NCBI GenBank assembly: GCA_028274465.1
Contig: CM051456.1
Location: forward strand, 8,371,545 to 8,435,544
DNA length: 64,000 nt
Reading direction: 5' to 3'
DNA from: Plantago ovata
Lineage: Eukaryota; Streptophyta; Magnoliopsida; Lamiales; Plantaginaceae
Part shown: positions 53,713-64,000 of the stretch, in pieces
Layout of the letters: each line of letters opens with the position of its first letter
Numbering within the stretch: the stretch's first letter is position 1
Notes under the pieces: model-generated
Database searches by the model: none
What the model saw: the letters and a program-made list of their open reading frames with translations, nothing else
Told to the model about the DNA's origin: nothing
Program-made: the position numbers and the translations under genes

Positions 53713-54370
53713 TCTACGGTCTACTCCTTTAACAAATGGTCTTTTTTTTTTACATGTTCAGTGTTCTAATATACACAACTTTTTTTCTTTTTTTTTTTAA
53801 ATACTTGATCAAGGATCTATCTTAAATTTCAAAATTTGGAAGCCAACTGGTCAACTTATCAAACAAATTTGTACAGAGCGGACCAGGCCCAGTCCAACGG
53901 AAACGAGGCAAACAAACCCGAGAAGCTAGGTGTGATACTGGTCTTCTTCCCACACACCGAACATAATACACATTCAGTAATCATGATTAGGCTCCTAGGC
54001 TGACTCCTGACTTAGTTCAATTTGTTAAGTTTGTGTTTGGCATATGAATCTAACTTATAAGCTAATTTATTTTTATTTGATGGTTTAATTATAATATATT
54101 TATTTTATAAATGATAATAAGTTGACTAATGAAAATCTACTAAATAAATAAATGTGGTTTGCAATGTTATTATGTGGGATTTGTAAAGATAGATAGTTGT
54201 ATGGATTTTGAATGTTACAATTAAAAAGATAATCTATAATTAGAAAGGAGAGATGTCGTTAACGACACTCTAACAAACCATAATGAGAAAGGACGTTAAC
54301 CGTAACGACACTGTTAACAAAATTCGTCCAGTAGTATTGAATTAGTAGTCCAGTAAGATTAATTAGAAAG
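53713..54370. other. intergenic, no feature recognised
   Basis: AT-rich. It contains T-runs and a short TCGTTAACG-type block near 54255-54310 but no gene. Confidence 0.45.
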
Positions 54371-54674
54371 TTCATTATCCGAAGCGGTGGGGGTCTGTCT
54401 TACTTTCTTTCTTTCTTCATTTCCAAATTACAAGTCCAATCCAAATATCCAAATTCTTTCCTTCCTGCCTTGCTTGCTCTTTTTTCTCACAAGAATTCTT
54501 TCCTTGCCATTTTCGCCACCTACTCTTTACTGTTTTATCTTTCTTTTACCCTACTACTACTACTATTACTAGTTCTTCTTCTTAACTTTGAAACAAACAT
54601 ACATAGATTGTTGTTACCTTGGACTCCATTAGACTACCTGGTGAAGAAAGGAAAGAGAAGAAGAAGAAGAAGAA

Positions 54675-57246
54675 ATGGTTGATTTTGGAGACGAGTTAAT
54701 GATCGACAGCTACAGAATCCCATGGCTTATCTGGATCCAGCTTCTTATCATGATTCTACTTGTTATTCTTCTTTATTCTGGTTTTGCCCTTTTTGATTCT
54801 GACCCATCCTCAACCGCCGCTTCATCCTCCTCCGCCGCCGCCCTCGACAGACCCACCACCTCCTCAACAACTAAGGTCAGTTGCTCTTTCATGTATCATC
54901 TCTACTGTCTTGTTTTCTTTTTTTCTGATTTGTCTTACCTGTTTGTGTTTATGTGATTTCAATATTACTCACTTTTGAGAATGCTTCATTGGTTGCTAAA
55001 ACAATAACATTCTACCTTTTCTTCTTCTTTAATGGGAGAACTAGCCCAACTAAGGTACAATCTTACTGTAAACAATGCATTTGGACTCCATTACGGATGG
55101 GAGAGCTGTTCTGCCACTGAAAGTTTTTTTCGCAAGCTTGTTAAAATGAATCAATTGGTACAGATTCTATCAACTTACTGTAGTATTTATCGCTATTGGG
55201 AGTTGAAGTTTTCGAATCCAGAATTACATACTTAATTGGTTGCTGTCACATAGTACAGGGTAGTGGATATCTCGCCTGTCTTTATCTTAAGATGCCTCAA
55301 GAACTTTTGATTTCTGGAGTAATTTGATTGGCACAGCATGTAGGATTTCAACATTATGATCATTAGGTTTTTTAGGTTTTTCCGACAGGGCTGGATTATC
55401 CACATTTTGTGAATATGTAAAAGCATGTTAATATGTTTATCTAGGATGTTTTCAGCCCCCATGTGAAACCGTTAATCGTCTTGGAGAATATATTTCTACT
55501 TAAAAAACCAGTTATCTCAATATATTTGTGGATGGCTTAATCCTTTTATGTAGTTGCCTCTGTTCCCATTTGGTATATCTTCATAGGATCTATGGCTGAC
55601 AGCTGGAACTTGCTAATCAGTTACATTACCTGAACTTTGTGGCCTGATTCCCTTTTGTGTTCTTGAATATTTCATTTGTTTATCTGTTAACACCTAGATA
55701 AATGATGATTAAGCTTATTTTGTATTCTCTCTACAAGTACATTGTTTATTTTATAGTTTATCCAGTTTTATGGTTTTACTCGAGGAGAAACTTTTGGAGA
55801 CTTTGTTCATCTTGCTTGTATGATGTGTATCTTCATTTTTCGTTGTTCATCTTACTGAAATGAACTTGATTAGATGTATAAATTTAGAAGAGTCTTAGCA
55901 CTCAGATGGTAGCATTTATAAGTGATCCACATATATAAGAATGTTCTTTTGATAGGCCCTGACATGGGGTTGGTCCTTGCTTTATTAGCAAAAGACCCAA
56001 TTGTTTCATGTTTACATCAGGACTAGTCCAATTAATTCTACCAAAGTTAGTGTAATCTTATAGTAATATCTTTGCCTACACTTAAAATCCTTTCCGTTCA
56101 AAATTTCACTTCATTTTATTCACCAAATCCTTCACATTCCAAACTTTAGAACACGTTTCAGTTCCGGAAACACTCATGTACTACTGACATGATGTACACA
56201 CTTCAACATACGTATAGTTACACATCTGGAAATTGCAAGAATGGTATATTGAAGCTATTAATTAGTATGCCTCCAGAACCTCTATATATTTTGCAGTTAG
56301 AGACAAGAACACTTCTGGGTTGATTTTCATCAGCTTCATTTCCGCATTTCACATGTATGCAAATAACTTAGACGCTTGGTCTCTGGAACATTGCTTTATG
56401 TTATTTGAAATGGATCCTGTTCTGCCGGTCCTGCAATACATCTCTGTCAACTTAATGCATACGTATGCAAATAACCTGATCAACAAAATATAATACTCCA
56501 AGCAACAGAAATAACTTTGACGCTTGGTCTCTGGAACATTGCTTATGTTGTTCGAAATGGGTCCTGTTCTGGTAGCTAGTATTAGCTTTACTTTTGAGCA
56601 ACGGATTTTCGGAAGTTGCTGTGAGTGTCTGTGGACTCTTCTTTATAACACGTGTGAAATCTATATGAATTGACTGGTTTGGACTTGTGCATCTTGAAGT
56701 TATGCAAGTAGTAGTAGCTTGACTGTTGTTTGGTATGGTTGAGTTTTTGGAAGTTTCTTTGTTGATTTAGATGTCTGTTAAGAGCGAATAAGATGCTTCT
56801 GGTCTTTGTTGCCCTTTTGCATGAACATGTATTCCTTTAATTTTATTGTCTTTACATTGTACTACTTATGCCTCTTGACCAGTGGTAGATATAGCAATAT
56901 TTTGACCAACTTTTTAGCCTATTTGTTCTCATCTGTATTCATAGAAGCAATTACAGCACTAAACATTATCACGCATATAAGACATTTAGAACACGTTTAA
57001 TTCTTTTCCTGGCAGGTGGAAAACCTTAGGATTAGGAATGTTGCAGGAACTAGTGGAGAGTCGACTAGAGAAGATGAAGTAGAAAATGAACCTTCTCTAA
57101 AGGACTCGGTGTTTGTGAAAATGTTCAGATCTCCACGTCACCCTTGCAACTACTTTGGACTTTTTAAACAGGCATTCCTCAAGTGCTTCGGCTTGGATCC
57201 CAATACAGAAAGCAACGGACACCATCAACATGATAAACAAGACTAA
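54675..57246 (+). CDS. small single-pass membrane protein, two exons, function unknown
   Basis: Exon 1 is 54675-54875 (67 codons, donor AAG/GTCAG) and exon 2 is 57016-57246 (76 codons plus stop, acceptor GGCAG). They join in phase 0 to give 143 residues; the intron is about 2.1 kb. Residues about 15-40 (PWLIWIQLLIMILLVILLYS and on) form one hydrophobic membrane span after a short acidic N-terminus (MVDFGDELMIDSYRI). A Ser/Ala/Pro-rich linker follows. The exon-2 part is soluble, with the conserved-looking PCNYFGLFKQAFLKCFGLD segment before a His-rich tail. The CT-rich leader with AAGAAGAAG directly before the ATG looks like a plant 5' UTR. The compact C-terminal motif suggests a conserved plant family, but I cannot name it. 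Confidence 0.75.
56350..56580 (+). repeat. diverged direct repeat inside the intron
   Basis: Two copies share GTATGCAAATAAC, GACGCTTGGTCTCTGGAACATT and a GAAATGG(A/G)TCCTGTTCTG end (about 56354-56430 and 56462-56575, the second interrupted by about 40 extra bases). Confidence 0.7.
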
Positions 57247-58345
57247 CAAGGTATCGTAAGCTCGCCTATACCTTTGTCTTGTAGATCTGCACATGACACA
57301 CACGACACAGAGAATAAAGCACCTTTATGGTTAGTATCTGAATGCAGGAATATATTCAGAGTACAAACAAAATACTCAGTTTTGTTTATATGTTTGAAAG
57401 AAAAGAACTTTACTTGTTTCAATACTAACAAGTTGTTTTGTTTTTACTGAATCCTACAGGCAGATTTTTTGGAGTCCTGGGAAGTCGTGGGTAGGCAAAA
57501 AAAGTGCTTAATTTTTTTTTGAGAAAGCCAAGTTCAAAATGATGGGCTATTCACCAAGGGCCATATTGGTCTTCAATTGTCTGTAAAGAAATGTCATGTG
57601 CTGTATATTAGGCTAGCCTGCTAGTTGTGTTCAAGTAGAACTGAAACAACCGACACCAATGGATAATGTGCTTAATGTATTTGCTAAGTTCAATCCATAT
57701 TGCATATGCAGAAATCAAGTTCCTTGTACTCCAATTCCCTTTGAAATTCTTGCATTGACACCCATTTCTCTGGCACTCTTATCATGTCCCATTCGTTTTC
57801 ATCAGGCAAGAATGTCATTTGGATTCATTCGTCACTTGTAGGGATATTGAAGTGAACTTTTTAACTGTGAAGGCTTGCGTTCTGAACATAATGTTGATCT
57901 TTTGTGTATTGATTGATTTTGATGTGATCATCGATAGCCTTGGAACTTTATGAAGATCAATATTTGAGGTACATATACCATTGTGATTTAGGCCGTGTTG
58001 ATGTACAATGTGTTGCAAGACTTGTTACACGTTGTGTGTACTCCTTGAATATACTCACTTAACAATATCATGCATATATAGCTTGATACGCCGTTTTATT
58101 AATAACATTATAATCAGCTTATTGGGATGGGAACAAGTGAAAGGTAAAAGACAGAATAAACATAACAATCCCACCAAGGGGTTTTGACTTGTACATTTCA
58201 TATGGCTGAAAATTGAATTAGCAGATCAGATGCTTCTTTAACGCCTGCAAAGGCCATTGTTCTAACTCCTGACGCCTCAGCCGATTACTACTAGGATATT
58301 TGATGTTTGAAATCAGTACATAAACCAAGGAACCGAAACACATCA
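57247..58345. other. 3' region between convergent genes
   Basis: Holds the 3' UTR of the plus-strand membrane-protein gene, probably with a spliced 3' UTR segment starting near 57461 (TCCTACAG acceptor), and the 3' end of the minus-strand plastid gene. No further gene is seen. Confidence 0.5.
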
Positions 58346-60296
58346 CTAAGCTTTCGATCTAGATTTGAGATAGTTGAAGAGCATCTTAGAAAACCTGGTC
58401 AGACTGAAAAACATAGCTATCATTGAACGGCCTTTGACGATTCCCTCCCTCATGCCCCGTGCACTTCTAGCTAGAGCTAGCTTAGGGTTCCCTGCTTCAA
58501 TTGGGGCCACTGCCTGCACAGTTACTATTCAAGTAAAGATTAAGTGAATTCGGTATTCCATTTTTTTATGAGAAAAGTAAGAACAATACACACACTAGTG
58601 ACCTGTTCGAGTTGAGTTTGTAAACTGTCTCAACCTTTCTTCAGCCATACGAACAGCTCGAGTTGAACTTCGAACACCTTGTGTTATTCCTTGGCTGCAT
58701 CAGTCATCATTCTTTATCAGAAATAAAACAAGAGGCAATATAAAGAAAGCAATTTTCTGACAATCAGATATCTTGCGGAAGTTTATCTCATAATACTGAC
58801 CCAAGATCACTAAGCTCCATTGTCAAGTCCCCTATCTCCATTCCAGATAGTCTGACAGCTGCCATTGTGTCAGGAAGCTCCTCTCTTGCCACATCCATTA
58901 GTTTCTCCATTGATTCGGCTGCTCTCTTGAACGCCTGCAAGCAACAAACAATAATGACCTCCACAAATGCAACAAAATCAAGTGGAGGGTCATGAAATAA
59001 TCTTGTGTGATTAAAAACCTTGTAGTGGTTTTCTATTATACACTATTACACTGTGACTACAATCCACATTACACCTTCCTAGAAGCAGCATTGATGACTT
59101 TCCAGTAAACCAAATTAAAAGGTAGCATATCTTGTAACTACTGTTCTCTGTCTATCCCAAGTCCCAACTAATAAACATATCTGAAATCTAACATCAAGGG
59201 AAAGAGAGATAAGAAAACGAACCAGAAGAGCTGGAATCGCCGCACAAAAGAGCCATGTTGCAGATATTGCTGTCTGCAGGTAGATATACTAAATCAGGTA
59301 CCACATTTACATATCTTTACACTTCCAACTCCACATTGTAAAATGACGAAAAAGAGGGATAAAGTTGAATGAAATCCCAGAAATCCTATAACTCAGCAAA
59401 AGCACAAAATCCAAACTACAGTTACATAAGCAACCAGGAGGACAGGAGTATTCAACAAAGAAACTAGAAGGATGCAACAATGTCTCTGTTCCACCGCACA
59501 TTCCTCAGACAGGCTCATCGAAGTAAGGAATAATATCTCACATAATCAGTATTACTTCAATCAAAGCTACATAAAAAAAGAGCCTGGAATGTTGACATCA
59601 AAAGAAAACTGATATAACCTTTCTCTCGGTTTCCAAGTCTGGTATCATGTGACACAAACTACACATCTGATAAGTCGATTTCCATAAACGATAAAAAGAT
59701 AACAGTATGTAATCATTGTGTTCATACTTCATATGCTCCCTACCATAGTAGGTTTTACCGAGCTTGACAGAGTTACTTTTATAAACAAACATCAGAAGCA
59801 ATATAAGAAGAGATAGAATGTCTAAGAACAGCATTTGCAGTGATACTATCTAACATGACCTGCCTATTTATTGGATACTATTTTTCTATCACTTTAGGCA
59901 AATTGGAGTGGATATGAAAACTAACAGCATCTCTAGGCCAATTAGCACAATTGAGAAAAGCAACTTACAACAATCATCAAATTCAAGCAAATGTAGTACT
60001 AATTAGTTTAGATAGGGAAAGAGTAGAGTACATACAACGCAGGCGAAGAAACTGAGGACGTTAACGTGGCGCTGAGTAAGAAGAGGTTGCTGCTGAATCA
60101 CTGGCGAGAATCCGATTGTGGAAGTGAGCTCACCAGACGACGTCGTTTGAACGGCGAAGCAAGCGAAATGACTAGTACGGCGGCGGTCGGGTAGCCGGAG
60201 TGTGAAAGGTTGGCGTAAAGCGACGGCGTTTGTGTGAGAATTGAATTGCAATTTGGAAGGAGTCGTCGAAAACTGCAAGTTGAGTGTATTCAACAT
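58346..60296 (-). CDS. plastid-targeted membrane protein with a DUF948-like helical region
   Basis: Five exons, minus strand: 60296-60036, 59273-59223, 58934-58801, 58694-58603 and 58509-58346. The phases close exactly and give 233 residues. The first about 50 residues (MLNTLNLQFSTTPSKLQF...) are Ser/Thr/Arg-rich with few acids, as in chloroplast transit peptides. A hydrophobic span follows (VLSFFACVTAISATWLFCAA, across the exon 1/2 border). Then comes a long amphipathic helix region (AFKRAAESMEKLMDVAREEL, GDLTMELSDLGQGITQGVRS, AVRMAEERLRQ) like DUF948 proteins, and a basic C-terminus. The family is conserved in plants and cyanobacteria-like in style; the role is unknown, and thylakoid or envelope location is an inference. 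The DUF948 label is by eye. Confidence 0.8.
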
Positions 60297-61255
60297 CTTC
60301 GTAGATTATCAGTCAAGTCCTACACATATAACAGGCGATTGAAATTATGGAAGAAGAAGAAGAATAATTAGAAAATGATGATTGAATTTGAAAGGGGTTT
60401 TTGCTTTTGTTTTATGGCTTTGGATCCTCCGCTATTACTTAACGATAATTTATTTTCACAAAATGGATAATTGAGTTTAAAAAAGTTAGAGGCATGTTCG
60501 ATTCGCTAAAAACACTTCGCCTCAATTAATTATTTATGATTTTTTTTCCTTCTAATTATGCGACGTGATTCGCTTGAGCAAAATTCATTATCCGCGATGT
60601 GATTCGATTGAGCAATGTCAGACTGTATTTCACATACACTCCGTTTTCAACCAAATATTGATTTAATAATTTTGAATAGAAATGAATCGAAACTAAACTG
60701 ACCACATTTAAATTAATTAAATTTATTTGTAACAATATAAACAACAATTTTTTTTAATTGAATTGAAATATTTACATTATTTTGATTTTTGAATGTACGA
60801 TCTTTAAAAAAGAAATGGCGGTACACAAGGCATTTCAATCTTATCTTGAATTTAACTTATTTTTTATCATTGACATTCTTGATGGCTTGCTAACTTACAC
60901 ACCTAAAAGTAACCGTTCTTCAACATCAGAATTAGGAAGTTGTTCAGTCAGTTGTCAAAATATACAATAGTCAATGGCCCCAACACTCGATACAAACTAC
61001 TACAAGGACTCATCAAATGGGAACACCCAAATTTTAAACTACTAACTAACATTAACAGAAACAAAATAAACAACAAGGTTTTCAGAGAAAAGTTTTTTAA
61101 AAAAAAAAGACGACGGCAACACGCGGACGGGACTCCACTGCACATTTGATGAGCAGAAAGAAACCTGCACACTTGAAGACTAAAGAGAGAATATTAGGAT
61201 GATCTATTCAAACAGTCTATACTATAGTCTCTTAAACATCTTTCACAGGAGGCCA
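60297..61255. other. intergenic, no feature recognised
   Basis: Promoter side of the plastid-protein gene, then AT-rich sequence. Short open frames on both strands show no recognisable motif. Confidence 0.5.
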
Positions 61256-61985
61256 TGAACATGACCGATAGAGATCAACCAAGCCAGAGAAAGCGCAGTT
61301 CAAAAACTTAGATGATCCCTATTCTCAACAGAAGATCAACACATTTTATAAAGATCACACTGCAGTAAAACCATTCATCTTCAATCTAGATAGATTCCGT
61401 AGCAGCTCCATCCTCACAGACCAGCCAGCAATAATGTATCTTCTAGGAGTACTCATTCAATTTTAACTGTTAACCTAAACAAAACATAATGCACCAATTG
61501 CATAATCTAAAGGAATCACCTGCATTCTCTGCAGGTAAACACCTTGATTCCATCAACAGTTGTCAAACTCGTTTTGCAGTGGCATGAGAATCAGAATTCA
61601 CTTTTGCAATATCAATATCCAATGCTTCTCTCTTTTGGTTTTGAAGGTCTCTAAAGGACCTTCCATGGCCGTAGTAGTAATCTACATTTCACATATTTTT
61701 CCCAACACCCTACATATTGAGTTCAGCCCCCCTGCATGGACACTGTACTAGAAGTTCGAACTTTTCTGGGACTTCTCCCTCATAGATAATGCAGCATGTT
61801 TCTTTCTGTTCCACCAATCCTTGCTTTCTTTGGTTACTTCGCGCATCATGTGCAATGATGTCCTTAACCTTAGACTCAATGCCAATTGTGGACATCATTA
61901 CACATGATGTGAAGCCAAACCAAAGAACACCAAGTGTGATAGAATAGATGCCACTTTAGCCAAGTGGACAAGCCCGAAAAACATG
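61256..61985 (-). pseudogene. tandem unit 1 of a decayed coding segment
   Basis: About 730 bases. The minus strand contains an open stretch with IGIESKVKDIIAHDARS, then LVEQKETCCIIYEGEVPEKF and QCPCRGAELNM (61710-61898), and further down FRDLQNQKREALDIDIAKVN with SDSHA (about 61580-61650). A CAG/GTGATT donor-like border follows. I do not recognise the protein. Frame breaks occur between the parts. Units 2 and 3 repeat the same order. Confidence 0.55.
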
Positions 61986-62221
61986 CAAAGTTCTAGTAAA
62001 GTTGTGAAACATGTGGATGAACTTAACATACGTGGTGATTAAGAAAACGTAAATAAAAAGTTTGATACCACCAAGGAAAGTCGTTTAGAAACCTTTAAAA
62101 ATAAAAAAGGGAAGAGCAGTGGATATAAATAGCGCAGTTGGTAATTCCAATTTTCATGACGAGACTTCTTTCTGTTGGGGTAAGAGTTGACAACTGTTGC
62201 TGGATCAAAGTACGAACACAT

Positions 62222-62700
62222 CCGGAACGGATAGATTAACCAAGCCAGGGAAATTACAGTTGAAGAAAAAAAACTAGATGATCCCTACACTCAGCAGAAG
62301 ATCTACACATTTGTAAAGATCACAGTGCAGTAATTCATTCTTCTTCAATCTAGATTTAGTAGCAGCTCTATCCTCACAAACCAGCCAGTTCTAGGTGTAT
62401 TCATTCCTTTCAAACTGTTAATTTAAACAAGATATAATACACGAACTGGATAAATCAAAAGGAGTTACCTGCATTGTCAGCAAGCACCTTGAATTCATCC
62501 ACAGTTGTCAACTCTATTTCCAATGGCAATGAGGTGTAGGCATGAGAATCAGAATTCAAGTTTGCAATATCAATATCCAATGATCATCTCCTTTTGTTTT
62601 AAAGGTCTCTAAAGGACCTTCCATGGCCATAGCAATCATACATTTCACATATTTTCCTCAACCACCTCCAGTATTGAGTTCAGCTTTGTATCTTCTCTTC
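62222..62700 (-). pseudogene. tandem unit 2, truncated
   Basis: Matches unit 1 from its low-coordinate end through the LDIDIANLNSDSHA segment and beyond (LEIELTTVDEFKVLADNAG before a CAG/GTAACTCC donor), but stops near 62690. It lacks the IGIESKVKD part. Confidence 0.55.
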
Positions 62701-63337
62701 CTAAGAGAATAAATTACTTTTCCAGAAGATTGCAAACTGCACAGTAAAAAAATAAAAAATAAAAAAAGAAAGATTCAATTTGATGAAAGGATCTTAGAAT
62801 GCCTTAGAACAATAATTTACATATAATTCTATATTTGACATATACTAAGATACTAGGAGATTTTATCAAGATGAGCTATCTAGCAGAGCTATCAATCTCA
62901 CCTGAAAATGTAAATCCAAACTCGCAACATTCACTTACAATTAAGCAAAGAAAACCTTCAGAACAACCGAATTCCACCAACATATAGCATGAATTCAAAA
63001 CAAGCATGCTGGTGATATATAAATAAAGAGAAGAAAAAAAGAAAGAAACTTTAAGACCAAAAATGAAATGCTTTCAAGAAGAGACGAGCATTGAAAACGA
63101 AGAAAAAGTGAAAAGAGTAAATGAAAAATGAAGAGTACCATGTGTTTCGAAGGTTTCTTCACAATTTCTGGTTTGCTGGTTGGTGTGTGCGTGAGCTAAA
63201 ATGAGAAGTAAAGTGAAATAATTAGAGTTGACAACGCATGGAGCATGTAAAAGTACATGTGGTAATGAACTGTGTGCCATAATTGCTAGGCCACCAATTC
63301 ATTATTACTAGATTAATAGATTTCCGTGATTTGTTTC
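62701..63337. other. spacer between tandem units 2 and 3
   Basis: AT-rich. An open frame at 63074-63280 on the minus strand has no recognisable motif. Confidence 0.4.
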
Positions 63338-64000
63338 TCTACCCTCGGCAGAAGATTGACATATTATATTAAGATCACAGTGCAATAGATTCATTTTTCT
63401 TCAATCAAGATTTAGTGGCAGGTCTATCCTCACAATCCAGCGAGTTCTAGGTGTATTCATTCCATTCTAACTGTTACTCTAAACAAAATATAATACACTG
63501 AAGTGGATAAATATGGAGTTACCTGCATTCTCTGCACGCACCTTGATTCCATCCACAGCTGTAAACTAGTTGCAATGGCAGAGGCCTAGGCATGAGAATC
63601 AAAATTCACTTTTGCAATATCAATATCCAATGCTACTCTCTTTTTGTTTTAAAGGTCTCTAAAGGACCTTCCATGGTCATAATCATGCAATTGACATATT
63701 TTTCTCACTGCAGTTTCATTTCTCAACAACCTACAGTATTGAGTTCAGCCCCCCTATTGTACTAGAACTTTGGACTTTTCTGGTACTTGTCCTAGTGGCT
63801 CATGTAGAGCATCTTTCTTCCTGTTCCACCAACTCTTGATTTCTTTGGTTTCTTCACATCACATGCACTGGTGTCCTTAACCTTACACTCAATACCATGT
63901 GGACATCAATACATGTGTGGTGAAAGAAAATTAAAAAAATGCAAAAGTGTGAGAGAAGTAGGATGCCACTTTAGCCCGAGGACAAGCCTGAGAAAGTTGA
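63338..64000 (-). pseudogene. tandem unit 3, runs off the window
   Basis: Shares with unit 1 the block AAAGGTCTCTAAAGGACCTT, TTGCAATATCAATATCCAAT, GAGTTCAGCCCCCCT and the closing GATGCCACTTTAGCC. The coding frame is broken in several places. It probably continues past the window end. Confidence 0.5.

Overview
The window is nuclear DNA of a dicot plant. The evidence is short AT-rich introns with GT/AG borders, a chloroplast-targeted 4-alpha-glucanotransferase (DPE1), CC-type glutaredoxins, a MIZ1-type DUF617 protein, plant SINEs and Stowaway-like elements, and PIF/Harbinger and LTR elements. The 2-oxoglutarate dioxygenase family resembles asterid SRG1/codeine-demethylase-like enzymes. An asterid, perhaps Lamiales, is a guess from protein flavour only.

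Layout. 1-7.1 kb: two tandem CC-type glutaredoxin genes (+ strand) separated by a complete solo LTR. 8.1-39.5 kb: an array of six full-length-type 2-ODD (SRG1-like) genes, all on the minus strand and all with the same four-exon structure. ODD2, ODD3, ODD4 and ODD6 are open. ODD1 has an in-frame stop. ODD5 is destroyed: a 2.9-kb copia-type LTR element sits in exon 1, there are 8-bp frameshifting duplications in exons 2 and 4, and a 3.8-kb PIF/Harbinger transposon with an intact transposase sits in its promoter. Two more ODD scraps, a PPR relic, a duplicated last exon of DPE1 and a decayed multi-exon transcription unit lie between the genes. 39.4-45.3 kb: the complete 16-exon DPE1 gene (minus). 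47.0-47.5 kb: a small, unrecognised three-exon gene for a 75-residue protein (minus). 51.6-52.4 kb: a single-exon MIZ1/DUF617 gene (minus). 54.7-57.2 kb: a two-exon small membrane protein (plus). 58.3-60.3 kb: a five-exon plastid-targeted membrane protein with a DUF948-like helical region (minus). 61.2-64.0 kb: three tandem copies of a decayed coding segment that runs off the end of the window.

How it fits together. The ODD array grew by tandem and segmental duplication. One duplication unit carried an ODD gene, its upstream region and the last exon of the neighbouring DPE1 gene about 21 kb away, which shows how the block was copied. Shared promoter pieces (a CACGTG box about 200-240 bp before the start, and an upstream block ending in a TAATAACAAC motif) survive in several copies and provide empty sites that prove later insertions. 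Intact ODD copies are likely specialised-metabolism oxygenases, but the substrate cannot be read from sequence. All exon borders come from reading splice sites, reading frame and paralogue comparison by eye; no database search was possible.
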